Shown here piece by piece: positions 8,348 to 17,072 of a DNA stretch of 47,345 nt. Each line of letters begins with the position of its first letter. The stretch's first letter is position 1. Below the pieces are notes generated by a model. The model was given only the letters and a program-made list of their open reading frames with translations. It did no database searches and was not told the DNA's origin. Source of the DNA: Microvirga sp. (GTDB taxonomy: Bacteria > Pseudomonadota > Alphaproteobacteria > Rhizobiales > Beijerinckiaceae); NCBI RefSeq assembly GCF_014699075.1, contig NZ_JACXAB010000031.1, forward strand, positions 1 through 47,345. The letters are read 5' to 3'. A program made the translations under genes and the position numbers.

Positions 8348-9706
8348 ATGTTCGGACGAAAGAAAAAGATCCTTCTCCCTATGGACGATTCCGACAACGG
8401 ATCGTCCCAGCCGCGCCTGGCGCCCCGGTCCCCGAGCGAGGCCATCAAACCCTCGATGGCTCCCCCGCCGCCGCCAAAGCTTCGCCGTCGCCGCAGGGGC
8501 ATGCTGTCCCTGCTCAGCGGATTGCTGACCCTGTTGGTCGCCGTGGCGATTGCCGGCATCTTCGGCTTTTCCATGCTGCAGCAGGCGGTGACCGCCGACG
8601 GGCCGCTGCAGAGCGACAAGGTCGTGGTGATCCCCCGCAATACCGGCACGGGCGAGATCGCCCAGATCCTCAAGCAGGAGGGCGTGATCGAGCAGCCCCT
8701 GCTGTTCCAAGCCTATGCCTACATGAACCGTCAGCGCGGGCAGCTCAAGGCCGGCGAGTTCCAGTTCAAGGCCGGCACCAGCGTCGAGGAGGCTATCGAC
8801 ACCCTGATCCAGGGCCGGGCCATCCTGCACACCGTCTCGGTTCCGGAAGGGCTTACCAGCGAGCAGGTTCTGGCGCGTCTCTACGAGCACGAGATCCTCA
8901 CAGGCGATGTCACCGAGACCCCGCGCGAAGGCTCGCTCCTGCCCGATACCTACAAGTTCGAGCGCGGCACCACGCGACAGCAGATCATCAACACCATGCA
9001 GACGGCTCAGCGGCAGGCGATCGAGCAGATCTGGCAGCGCCGCTCGCCCGAATTGCCGATCAAGTCGCCGCAGGAACTCGTGATCCTGGCCTCCATCGTG
9101 GAGAAGGAGACGGGCCGTGCCGACGAGCGCACGCGGGTGGCCGGTGTCTTCATCAATCGCCTCATGAAGCGCATGAGGCTCCAGTCCGACCCCACGATCG
9201 TCTATGGGCTCGTGGGCGGAAAGGGCACGCTCGGCCGCGGCATCCTGCGCAGCGAGATCGAGGCGGCGACGCCCTACAACACCTATGTGGTCGAAGGGCT
9301 GCCGCCCGGTCCCATCGCCAATCCCGGCCGCGCGGCCCTCGAAGCGGTGGCCAACCCGTCAAGGACCAAGGATCTGTACTTCGTGGCCGACGGTTCCGGC
9401 GGCCATGCCTTCGCCGAGACTTACGAGCAGCATCAGCGCAACGTGGCCCGGTGGCGGCAGCTCGAGAAGAGCCGTCCGGCGATCGGCCCTGCGGATGTGG
9501 ATCGGGTCCTGCCCGAAGGAGAGCAGACCAGCGTGCCGCCCGGTGCTGCACCCGCGTTGCGCGGCACCGCAAATGCCCTGCCGGCTGTCGGCGGCCGCCC
9601 CGGACGCGGGTTCGATGCCAGCGAGGGGACCGAGAAGGACCCGCTCAAGAACAAGAGCTTCGACCTGACTAAACCGAAGAACGTCCCAGCTCTTCAACAG
9701 CCATGA
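8348..9706 (+). CDS. mltG: Endolytic murein transglycosylase
   Basis: A 452-residue inner-membrane YceG-family protein that cleaves nascent peptidoglycan strands endolytically and so sets glycan length. The N-terminus is cytoplasmic and proline/arginine-rich, followed by one membrane segment at about residues 52-75. A periplasmic LysM-like part and the YceG catalytic domain follow, with the catalytic glutamate at about 252 in ILASIVEKETG. The DPTIVYG and TPYNTYV motifs are also present. About 70 extra C-terminal residues, rich in Pro/Gly, follow the core and look disordered. The start could be ATG 8348 or the GTG just before it; the Shine-Dalgarno is weak. Confidence 0.93.
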   Translation: MFGRKKKILLPMDDSDNGSSQPRLAPRSPSEAIKPSMAPPPPPKLRRRRRGMLSLLSGLLTLLVAVAIAGIFGFSMLQQAVTADGPLQSDKVVVIPRNTGTGEIAQILKQEGVIEQPLLFQAYAYMNRQRGQLKAGEFQFKAGTSVEEAIDTLIQGRAILHTVSVPEGLTSEQVLARLYEHEILTGDVTETPREGSLLPDTYKFERGTTRQQIINTMQTAQRQAIEQIWQRRSPELPIKSPQELVILASIVEKETGRADERTRVAGVFINRLMKRMRLQSDPTIVYGLVGGKGTLGRGILRSEIEAATPYNTYVVEGLPPGPIANPGRAALEAVANPSRTKDLYFVADGSGGHAFAETYEQHQRNVARWRQLEKSRPAIGPADVDRVLPEGEQTSVPPGAAPALRGTANALPAVGGRPGRGFDASEGTEKDPLKNKSFDLTKPKNVPALQQP

Positions 9707-9802
9707 GTTGTCGGGGTAGATCCCTGATCCTTGCAATCGACTCTTCCATCGGCGCGCATTATGGTCGCGCCGATTTTTTCATTCCCTCTCGAGGTTTCAC
9801 GC

Positions 9803-10690
9803 ATGTCCATTGCGAGCATGACCGGCTTTGCCCGCGAGGCCGGCGTCACCGGCGCCTACCAATGGGCCTGGGAACTCAAGACCGTGAACGGCCGTGGGCT
9901 TGAGGTACGTGTTCGAACGCCTTCAGGCCTCGACGCCATGGGCGAGGAGGCGCGAGGGCAGATCCTCAAGGCGCTGACCCGGGGGCAGGGGCAGCTCAAT
10001 CTCTCTTTGAGCAAGGCATCGTCAGCCCCGAAGCTGCGCGTCAACCAGGATGTGCTGCAGTCGCTCCTCTCCGCCCTTGATGGCCTGTCTCTGCCGGAAA
10101 ACGTGAAGCCCGCATCCCTCGATGGTCTTCTCGCCGTGCGCGGCGTGGTGGAACTCGACGACGATGCCGACGATCCGGGGCAGAATGAAGGGCTTGCGGC
10201 TGCATTGCGGGCCGGTGTCGGAGCGCTGATCGATGCCATCAAGTCAGCCCGCCTGAAAGAGGGGCAGGCGCTCTCCGCCGTCCTCAGGCAGCAGCTCGAC
10301 CTGATCTCGCGTCTCGTCAACGAGGCCGAAGCCGCGCCCGCCCGCCAGCCGGAGGCGATCCGCTTGCGGCTGGAGGCTCAGGTTGCGGAATTGCTCGAAG
10401 GCAAGCATGCCTTCGACGCGGCGCGCCTCCATCAGGAGGCGGTGCTGATCGCGGCCCGGGCCGATATCCGCGAGGAGCTTGATCGCCTGCGCGCTCATGT
10501 GGACGCCGCACGCGGCCTGTTGCAGGAGGGTGGCCCGGTGGGCCGGCGTCTCGATTTCCTGGCGCAGGAATTCGGACGCGAGGCCAATACCCTGTGCGCG
10601 AAAGCCAATGATGTTTCCCTGTCGCGGATCGGCCTTGAATTGAAGGCCGTAATCGAGCAATTCCGCGAGCAGGTTCAGAACGTGGAGTGA
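9803..10690 (+). CDS. yicC: YicC-family endoribonuclease
   Basis: A 295-residue YicC protein. E. coli YicC is reported as an endoribonuclease that acts on small RNA. The N-terminal YicC domain begins with the hallmark MTGFAR, followed by a WELKTVNGRGLEVR segment. The C-terminal DUF1732 region is present (REELDRLRAHVDAAR, GRRLDFLAQEFGREANTLCAKA). I start it at the ATG at 9803, where homology begins, although the frame is open 24 codons upstream. It is 4 bases from gmk, a widely conserved pairing. Confidence 0.92.
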   Translation: MSIASMTGFAREAGVTGAYQWAWELKTVNGRGLEVRVRTPSGLDAMGEEARGQILKALTRGQGQLNLSLSKASSAPKLRVNQDVLQSLLSALDGLSLPENVKPASLDGLLAVRGVVELDDDADDPGQNEGLAAALRAGVGALIDAIKSARLKEGQALSAVLRQQLDLISRLVNEAEAAPARQPEAIRLRLEAQVAELLEGKHAFDAARLHQEAVLIAARADIREELDRLRAHVDAARGLLQEGGPVGRRLDFLAQEFGREANTLCAKANDVSLSRIGLELKAVIEQFREQVQNVE

Positions 10691-10694
10691 TGCG

Positions 10695-11345
10695 GTGAGC
10701 CAAGATCCGAAGTCGCCGGTCGGCCGTCGCGGCCTGATCCTCATCCTGTCGTCGCCATCCGGCGCCGGCAAAACCACGCTCACCCGCAGCCTCGTGGAAG
10801 AGCGGGCCGGTGTCCTGTCGGTTTCCGTGACCACCCGTCCCAAGCGTCCGTCCGAGATCGAGGGCAGGCACTATCACTTCATCGACGTGGAGGAGTTCAA
10901 GGCGATGCGCGATCGCGATGAGCTCCTGGAATGGGCCGAGGTACACGGCAATTTCTACGGAACGCCGCGCAAGCCCGTGGAGAAGACGCTGGCATCCGGC
11001 CAGGACATGGTCTTCGACATCGACTATCAGGGCACCCGCCAGGTGCGGCAGAAGCTGCCGGACGACGTGGTGACCGTGTTCGTCCTGCCTCCGAGCTTCA
11101 AGGAGCTGAAGGCGCGCCTGGAGCGCCGGGCGGAGGATGCCCCCGACGTCATCGCCAAGCGTCTCGCCAATGCCCGTGTCGAGATGGAGCGCTGGGTCGA
11201 GTACGATTACGTGATCGTCAATGAAGACCTCGACCGCTCCTTCCAGAGCCTCAAGGCCATCCAGTCCGCCGAGCGCCTCAAGCGCGATCGCCTCGTTGGC
11301 CTGTCGGATTTCGTCGAAGGATTGCTCGCGGAGAAGCTCGACTAG
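10695..11345 (+). CDS. gmk: Guanylate kinase
   Basis: A 216-residue enzyme that phosphorylates GMP to GDP with ATP, an essential step in GTP and dGTP supply. The P-loop SSPSGAGKTT is at about residues 19-28, followed by the GMP-binding region (SVTTRPKRPSEIEGRHYHFI) and FDIDYQG. The start is a GTG at 10695, 4 bases after the yicC stop, giving MSQDPKSPVGRRG before the conserved core; translational coupling with yicC is likely. The stop codon sits in a small inverted repeat with the stop of convergent ddl. Confidence 0.96.
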   Translation: MSQDPKSPVGRRGLILILSSPSGAGKTTLTRSLVEERAGVLSVSVTTRPKRPSEIEGRHYHFIDVEEFKAMRDRDELLEWAEVHGNFYGTPRKPVEKTLASGQDMVFDIDYQGTRQVRQKLPDDVVTVFVLPPSFKELKARLERRAEDAPDVIAKRLANARVEMERWVEYDYVIVNEDLDRSFQSLKAIQSAERLKRDRLVGLSDFVEGLLAEKLD

Positions 11346-11353
11346 GTCGCTGC

Positions 11354-12466
11354 CTAGACGAGCGCCAGCTGGTTCCGGCGCTCGTGACGGGCGATGGCAT
11401 GCCCGATCAGCACCTCCATCAGCTCGCTCTGCGGCAGGCCACCTGCCTCCCAGAGTTTCGGATACATGCTGATCGCGGTGAAGCCCGGGAGCGTATTCAC
11501 TTCGTTGACGAACAGGCTGCTCTCGCTCTTCGGGTCCACAAAGAAGTCCACGCGCGCCAAGCCTTCGCAGCCGAGGCTCTTGAACGTTTCGACGGCAAGA
11601 TTCTGGATGCGCTCGGCCTGGTCTGAGGTGAGTTCCGCCGGGATGCGCAGGAGGGCGCCGTCCGCGTCGATGTATTTGGCATCATAGCTGTAGAAGCCAT
11701 GGCTGCCGGCCGGCACGATCTCGCCAAGCGGCGAGGCTTTGATCTCCCCCGCAGCATTCTCCAGCACGGAGCATTCGATCTCCCGTGCGTCCGTGACGCT
11801 CCGCTCCACCAGCACCTTGCCGTCATACCGGAAGGCCTTTTCGCAGGCTTTGGCGAACTCCTCCGGCGATGAGGCGCGGGACACGCCCACCGACGAGCCC
11901 ATGTTGGCGGGCTTCACGAAAAGATCGCTCGTGCCGAGCGCATCCACGGCAGCCCGGTAGTCGACGCGGGTGTGGGGCGTCAGCGTCAGGAAGGGAACGA
12001 CCGGCAGGCCGCTGTCGCGCAGCAGCCGCTTGGCCACATCCTTGTCCATTCCGGCGGCGGAGCCCATCACGCCGGAGCCCACATAGGGAACGTTCGCGAG
12101 TTCGAGGAATCCTTGAACTGTCCCGTCCTCGCCATTCGGCCCGTGGAGCACGGGAACGACCGCGTCGAGGCGGAGCGTGGTGGAGCCGGCATCGCCGTTC
12201 AGGACCATCATCTCACCTGCACCGCCCGGCAACAGGGCGACCTGGGGCGCCCCCTCGGGGATCTCCAGAGATTTCGCCCCTCGTCCACCGCCATTGCCGC
12301 TGTCGCAGAGGAGCCAGCGCCCGTCGCGGCCGATGCCGATGGGGACGATGTCGTAGCGGTCCGGATCGAGGGCGCGCAGCACATTGGCGGCTGAGAGCTT
12401 GGAGACCTCGTGCTCCGCAGAGCGTCCTCCGAACAGAAGCCCGATCCTCTTGCGCGGCTGCGACAT
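11354..12466 (-). CDS. ddl: D-alanine--D-alanine ligase
   Basis: A 370-residue ATP-grasp enzyme that joins two D-alanines for peptidoglycan precursors. The N-terminal GGRSAEHEVS, the HGPNGEDGTVQG motif and the C-terminal EVNTLPGFT (Mg-binding) are all present. The length matches the DdlA/VanA-like longer group rather than the shorter DdlB of mur operons. The start ATG at 12466 has a near-perfect AGGAGG 9 bases upstream; the open frame continues another 37 codons. It stands alone between gmk and rsmA rather than in the dcw cluster, so a second ddl probably exists elsewhere in the genome (inference). Confidence 0.94.
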   Translation of the reverse strand: MSQPRKRIGLLFGGRSAEHEVSKLSAANVLRALDPDRYDIVPIGIGRDGRWLLCDSGNGGGRGAKSLEIPEGAPQVALLPGGAGEMMVLNGDAGSTTLRLDAVVPVLHGPNGEDGTVQGFLELANVPYVGSGVMGSAAGMDKDVAKRLLRDSGLPVVPFLTLTPHTRVDYRAAVDALGTSDLFVKPANMGSSVGVSRASSPEEFAKACEKAFRYDGKVLVERSVTDAREIECSVLENAAGEIKASPLGEIVPAGSHGFYSYDAKYIDADGALLRIPAELTSDQAERIQNLAVETFKSLGCEGLARVDFFVDPKSESSLFVNEVNTLPGFTAISMYPKLWEAGGLPQSELMEVLIGHAIARHERRNQLALV

Positions 12467-12616
12467 GCCCGCTTCCTCCTTTGCGGCGGCTCTAGGCCGC
12501 TCATCCGATCCGATCATGGGAGAGGCGCGGTTAAGGCCCCATGAAAGACCTCCGCGCCTCCCGTCGAGCGGCTTCATATAGAGGGTATCGAAGGCGGGGC
12601 GAGCGTTGGAGCCGCT

Positions 12617-13477
12617 TTAAGCCCGCGAGGCACGCATGGCGTCGAGGGCATTGGCCAGCGCCACATAGCCCTCCACCGGGATGTTCTCGGCCCGGATCGT
12701 TTCTTCCAGCCCAGCCGCCCGAATGATCTCGGACGGATCCGGAGCGATGGATTTCAGGCTCTGGCGCAGCATCTTGCGACGGTGCCCAAAGGCGGCCCGG
12801 GTCACTGCTTCCAACGCTCCCAGGCGGCAGGGCAGAGGGTTGGCCCGTGGCGTCAGGTGGACGACGCTCGAGGTGATCTTCGGCGGCGGCACGAAGGCGG
12901 AGGGCGGTACGTCGAAGAGGATGCGCGATTCCGCGCGCCAGCCGCAGAGGACACCCAAGCGGCCGTAGTTCTTCGGATCGCTCTCGTCGGCCACGATGCG
13001 CTCGGCGACCTCGCGCTGAAACATGAGGGTGAGGGAGGCCCACCAAGGCGGCCAGGCCTCGCCGGTGAGCCATCCGGTGAGCAGAGCCGTGCCGACATTG
13101 TAGGGCAGGTTGGCGATGATCCGGACGAGCCCGTCGCCCACGAGCGGGCGCGGGTCGAACTCCAGGGCATCGGCTTCGACCACCTCCAGCCGGCTCGGAT
13201 AGCGCTCGGCGATTTCGGCGAGCGCCGGGAGGCAGCGGGTGTCGCGCTCGATGGCGACCACCTTTTTTGCGCCGGCCGCAAGGATTGCTCGGGTCAGGCC
13301 GCCGGGACCGGGACCGACCTCGATGATGGTCGCTTCCTCCAACGGTCCCGCGGAGCGGGCAATTCGGCTCGTCAGGTTGAGGTCGAACAGGAAGTTCTGG
13401 CCCAGCGACTTCTTGGCCATGAGCCCATGGGTGCGAACCACCTCGCGCAGAGGGGGAAGGTCGTCGATTTGGCTCAT
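12617..13477 (-). CDS. rsmA: 16S rRNA (adenine1518-N6/adenine1519-N6)-dimethyltransferase
   Basis: A 286-residue SAM-dependent methyltransferase (KsgA) that dimethylates the two adjacent adenines of helix 45 late in 30S assembly. GQNFLFD is at about 26-32, the SAM loop EVGPGPGGLT at 53-62, and the catalytic NLPY at 123-126. The C-terminal helical domain is complete, including the FGHRRKMLRQSL motif. The ATG overlaps the end of pdxA by 4 bases (13474-13477), so the two are translationally coupled. Confidence 0.96.
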   Translation of the reverse strand: MSQIDDLPPLREVVRTHGLMAKKSLGQNFLFDLNLTSRIARSAGPLEEATIIEVGPGPGGLTRAILAAGAKKVVAIERDTRCLPALAEIAERYPSRLEVVEADALEFDPRPLVGDGLVRIIANLPYNVGTALLTGWLTGEAWPPWWASLTLMFQREVAERIVADESDPKNYGRLGVLCGWRAESRILFDVPPSAFVPPPKITSSVVHLTPRANPLPCRLGALEAVTRAAFGHRRKMLRQSLKSIAPDPSEIIRAAGLEETIRAENIPVEGYVALANALDAMRASRA

Positions 13478-14484
13478 GGCTTGCTCAGCCGAGCGGCGAG
13501 CTTGATGGCGGCGATGAGGCTGTCGGGCCGGGCGATGCCTCTGCCCGCGATGTCGAAGGCTGTGCCGTGATCCGGAGAGGTGCGCACGAAGGGAAGCCCG
13601 AGGGTCACGTTGACCGCCTCGTCGAACGCGATGGTCTTAATCGGGATGAGAGCCTGGTCGTGGTACATGGCGAGCGCCGCATCGTAGCGGGCGCGAGCGC
13701 GAGCATGGAACATGGTGTCAGCGGGCAGGGGGCCTACTGCCTCGATGCCCTCAGCGCGCAAGGCATCGATGGCCGGGACGATGATGCCGGCGTCCTCCGT
13801 TCCCATCGCTCCGTTCTCGCCGGCGTGAGGGTTGAGGCCTGCAAGCGCCAGCCTCGGGTGAGCGATGCCGAACCGCTCCCGCAGTTCCCGGGCCACGATC
13901 CGTCCGGTCAGCACGATCAGATCCGTGGTGAGGGCAGAGGGCACGTCCGCAAGAGGAATGTGCACGGTCACAGGCACCACCGCCAGCCCCTCGCTCCAGA
14001 GCATCATCACGGAATGATAGACTTCTCCGCTGCCTTTGGAGGCGAGTGCGGCGAGAAACTCCGTATGGCCCGGATGCCGGAACCCGGCCTCGTAAAGGAC
14101 GTGCTTGGCGATGGGGTTGGTGACGAGCGCCGAGGCTGACCCCTTCTGGACCAGTCGTACGGCTGTCTCAATAGACTCGACCACCGACGCTGCTGCGCCT
14201 GCAGCAGGCCGGCCGGGTTGTGCCGAGACCGAAACGCTCAAGGGGAGAACCGGCAGAGCCTTTGGAAACGTGTCGGGGATCTGCTCTGTCTGAACGGCCA
14301 TGATCGGCACGTCCCAGCCCTGGCTCTGCGCAACACGTTCGAGGAATGCGGGGTCACTCAAAACAGCGAAGGGGGGCAGGGTCCGTTCTTCCCGCAGCAT
14401 CCAGGCCCTCAGGGCCAATTCCGGCCCGATCCCGGCAGGGTCACCCTGCGTCAGCAGGAGTGAGGGCTGGTTCAAGGCCGGCAC
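13474..14484 (-). CDS. pdxA: 4-hydroxythreonine-4-phosphate dehydrogenase
   Basis: A 336-residue NAD-dependent enzyme of the DXP-dependent pyridoxal-phosphate pathway. It opens with LTQGDPAGIGPE and contains the metal-ligand histidine regions FRHPGHTEFLA, LNPHAGENG and YHDQALIPIK. The start is a GTG at 14484 with GAAGGACA about 6 bases upstream. It follows lptD by 15 bases and overlaps rsmA. Elsewhere surA often sits between lptD and pdxA; here there is no room for it. Confidence 0.95.
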   Translation of the reverse strand: MPALNQPSLLLTQGDPAGIGPELALRAWMLREERTLPPFAVLSDPAFLERVAQSQGWDVPIMAVQTEQIPDTFPKALPVLPLSVSVSAQPGRPAAGAAASVVESIETAVRLVQKGSASALVTNPIAKHVLYEAGFRHPGHTEFLAALASKGSGEVYHSVMMLWSEGLAVVPVTVHIPLADVPSALTTDLIVLTGRIVARELRERFGIAHPRLALAGLNPHAGENGAMGTEDAGIIVPAIDALRAEGIEAVGPLPADTMFHARARARYDAALAMYHDQALIPIKTIAFDEAVNVTLGLPFVRTSPDHGTAFDIAGRGIARPDSLIAAIKLAARLSKP

Positions 14485-14499
14485 CCGTGTCCTTCACCA

Positions 14500-17037
14500 T
14501 CACTCATCGTCGGAACCGCTGAGTCTCTGCGTGTAGCCCACCTCGCCAAGCGAGCGGAGTTCAAGGCTGAAGGCGACCGTGTGGTTCTGCTCCTTTTCGC
14601 CCGAGGTCAGGGCGATGTCGCGTGGGGTGATGCTGTAGCTCACCGAGAAAGTCGTGCACTCGTCCATGTAGCCCAGTCCCAGGGACATGCCAGCCACATA
14701 ACCTATGTTCTCACGTTGGGAGATCGCTCCCGGAGTCGCCGTAGGAATGACGAACGTTTCGCGCGCCACGAGATAGCGGTCCAGGTCGAGGAGGACCGAG
14801 CCCGTGACGAACCAGTTCGGCGTCATGTCCCAACGGGCGGAGGCCAGCAGGCCCTCGCGGCGGGTTGGGAAGCCGATGGCAGGCTGAGCCTCATACCGGG
14901 CATAGATCAGAGAAGTCGAGACCGGCAGATAGGGATTGAAGTTCGCCCGGATGCCGGCCTCGAACCGGTTCAGGCTGAAATCTTCCTGATCGAAGCGTCC
15001 GCGCGAGATGAAAGCGAAATTGGCATTCGGCGAAATCTGGAAGCGGCCGACATAATCGGATGCCCGGGATTCGAGGCCCGAGTCCAAGCCTACATTGGCC
15101 AGGTCGCCCTGGCGGAACGAATTGCGTCCAGCAACCTGATACGACTGACCGAACAGCACATTGGCATAGAAGTCGTCTGCGCCGGTGACCGTGTACTGCA
15201 GGCCGACATTGGCGCGTACGCCGCCCTCGACTCGGTCGTAGCCGGAGAACTTGTCCCAATCGAAGAGCGACGTGTCGTCGAAGACGAGGCTCTGGGCATC
15301 CTCGTTGGGCAGGCTGCCAATCCGGGTCTCGTTCGGTCGGGCAATGATCTGTGCGATCGGCTCCAGGATCTGCTGACCTGAGGTGCCGAGGCTCGCGACG
15401 AAGGGATAGCGGTATTCGAGACCGATCGCCGGAGTGGCGCGGAAGAGATAGTCGTCATCCCCGTCGATGAAGTTCTCGAGCTGCGGGTTCTGGTAGCCGT
15501 TGAAATCGGGAGCGATCCAGAAATTGTCGGCCCGCAGATAGGCGAAGGGGGTCCAGACCTGGCCGATGGGATCGACGAACTCGCGCCGCCAGGATGCCGT
15601 GACCGAAGCTCTGGACGTCGAGCCGCTTATGCCGCGAACGAGGCACTCAGCAGGATTGAATAATCCATCATCATTTTGGCGGCAGGTCCGAGCAATGCCG
15701 AAGTAGGCCGCACTATCGTTGGACAGCGGGTCGAACTGGGCGGCCTCACGAGACAGGCTGGTGACATTCACATCAATTGCGAACTCGCCCCCGATGGTCG
15801 GAGGCGTGAAGCGCTTGTTGTAGTCGATCACCGGAGCGACGATCGGCTGCTGCTTCTGCCAGTCGTAGGTGGACAGCGTCTTGAAGTAGTAGCCCCGCGC
15901 ATCGAAGAACGAGCGATCTCCCTGGCCCTGGAGATAGACGGTCGAGACCGATTCCTTGACGTAATAGCTGCTCAGGCTCTCGCTGCGGATGCGGTAGTTC
16001 GTGAGGAACCACTTGTCGGACACAAGGGCGATGTCCCAGCCCCAGCGCCAGTTCTGGTTGATGAAGAACTCGCCCGACGTCTCCAGAGAGCCGCGGAAAT
16101 CGCGGTCGCCTGCTCCGTACGGAGGGGGAAGAAACGCCTCCGGGTCCAGCTGGTTGATGCCGGTCGCGCGGATGTTGTAGGTGCCGTTTTCCAGGCGGTG
16201 GCGCCACTCGACCTGCCCAAGAAGGCCCTGACGGCTCAGGATGGTTGGGCTGATCGTCAGGTCATAGTTGGGCGCGATGGCCCAGAAGAACGGGACCGAG
16301 CCGCCATAGCCCAGGGTGTTCGAATAGACGTAACGCGGCGCCAGGAAGCCCGTCTTGCGCTTGACGGTCGGATCCGGCGTCCAGAAATAGGGCAGGTAGG
16401 CGACCGGGATGCCGAGGAGCTCAAGAGTGGCATCCTCGTAATAGATCGTCCGCTCGCTGTTGTTGTGGATGATCTTCGCCGCCTTCACCTGCCAAAGCGG
16501 GGGGCGTTCCGGGTTGTCCTTGCACGGTTCGCAGGCGGTGTAGGTGCCGCGCTCGAAGGTCGTGGTCTCGCCCTCAGAACGCTCTGCCCGCGGAGCCGAG
16601 AATCGGGTCGTTAGGGGACGCCCCTGCTCCACGGTGGTCTGCACCACTCGCAGCGAATCGATAAAGCCGTTTTTGAAGTCGTCGGTGAGCTCGAAACGAT
16701 CGCCCGTTGCGACGGTGCCGTTGGCATCCGTCAGGCGGGCATTGCCCTCGGCAAAGACGCGGCCGGTGTTCCGGTCATAGGTGACCCGGTCGGCCTGGAG
16801 CGTCCGGCCCTGGTAGTTCATCTGCACGTCGCCGGTGGCGGCAATCGTGTTCCGGTCGTTGTCGTAGACGATTTCCTTGGCGTCCACGAGGAGTCGGTCG
16901 TTCCCGGATCCCGACTGGGCGCGGGCGCCGATGGTCTCGTTGAGCGTGGCTTGGGCAAGCGCAGGCATTGACCCAGCGGCAAGTATCAGTGCCGCTGCGA
17001 CCGCCGACGTTGCGATCGTTGTCTTGAGCCGCCGCAT
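14500..17037 (-). CDS. lptD: LPS-assembly protein LptD
   Basis: About 845 residues, an outer-membrane beta-barrel that inserts lipopolysaccharide into the outer leaflet together with LptE. There is a signal peptide of about 28 residues ending SMPALAQ, an N-terminal OstA/LptA-like jellyroll (LLVDAKEIVYDNDRNTI, MNYQGRTLQADRV), then a long C-terminal barrel rich in aromatic beta-strands. Cysteines cluster in an EPC region near 170, a CRQNDDGLFNPAEC pair in the middle and one near the C-terminus, so disulfides are plausible. I use ATG 17037, with AAGGAG about 5 bases upstream; a GTG two codons earlier is the alternative. It sits downstream of lptF-lptG. Confidence 0.95.
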   Translation of the reverse strand: MRRLKTTIATSAVAAALILAAGSMPALAQATLNETIGARAQSGSGNDRLLVDAKEIVYDNDRNTIAATGDVQMNYQGRTLQADRVTYDRNTGRVFAEGNARLTDANGTVATGDRFELTDDFKNGFIDSLRVVQTTVEQGRPLTTRFSAPRAERSEGETTTFERGTYTACEPCKDNPERPPLWQVKAAKIIHNNSERTIYYEDATLELLGIPVAYLPYFWTPDPTVKRKTGFLAPRYVYSNTLGYGGSVPFFWAIAPNYDLTISPTILSRQGLLGQVEWRHRLENGTYNIRATGINQLDPEAFLPPPYGAGDRDFRGSLETSGEFFINQNWRWGWDIALVSDKWFLTNYRIRSESLSSYYVKESVSTVYLQGQGDRSFFDARGYYFKTLSTYDWQKQQPIVAPVIDYNKRFTPPTIGGEFAIDVNVTSLSREAAQFDPLSNDSAAYFGIARTCRQNDDGLFNPAECLVRGISGSTSRASVTASWRREFVDPIGQVWTPFAYLRADNFWIAPDFNGYQNPQLENFIDGDDDYLFRATPAIGLEYRYPFVASLGTSGQQILEPIAQIIARPNETRIGSLPNEDAQSLVFDDTSLFDWDKFSGYDRVEGGVRANVGLQYTVTGADDFYANVLFGQSYQVAGRNSFRQGDLANVGLDSGLESRASDYVGRFQISPNANFAFISRGRFDQEDFSLNRFEAGIRANFNPYLPVSTSLIYARYEAQPAIGFPTRREGLLASARWDMTPNWFVTGSVLLDLDRYLVARETFVIPTATPGAISQRENIGYVAGMSLGLGYMDECTTFSVSYSITPRDIALTSGEKEQNHTVAFSLELRSLGEVGYTQRLSGSDDE

Positions 17038-17072
17038 CCCCACTCCTTCGCAATACTCTTTCTTGAGAACGG

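Noticed and set aside
7984..9672. Long plus-strand open frame across fabF and mltG
   Set aside because: It overlaps two well-identified genes in another frame and its product is Arg/Pro/Ala-rich with no domain.
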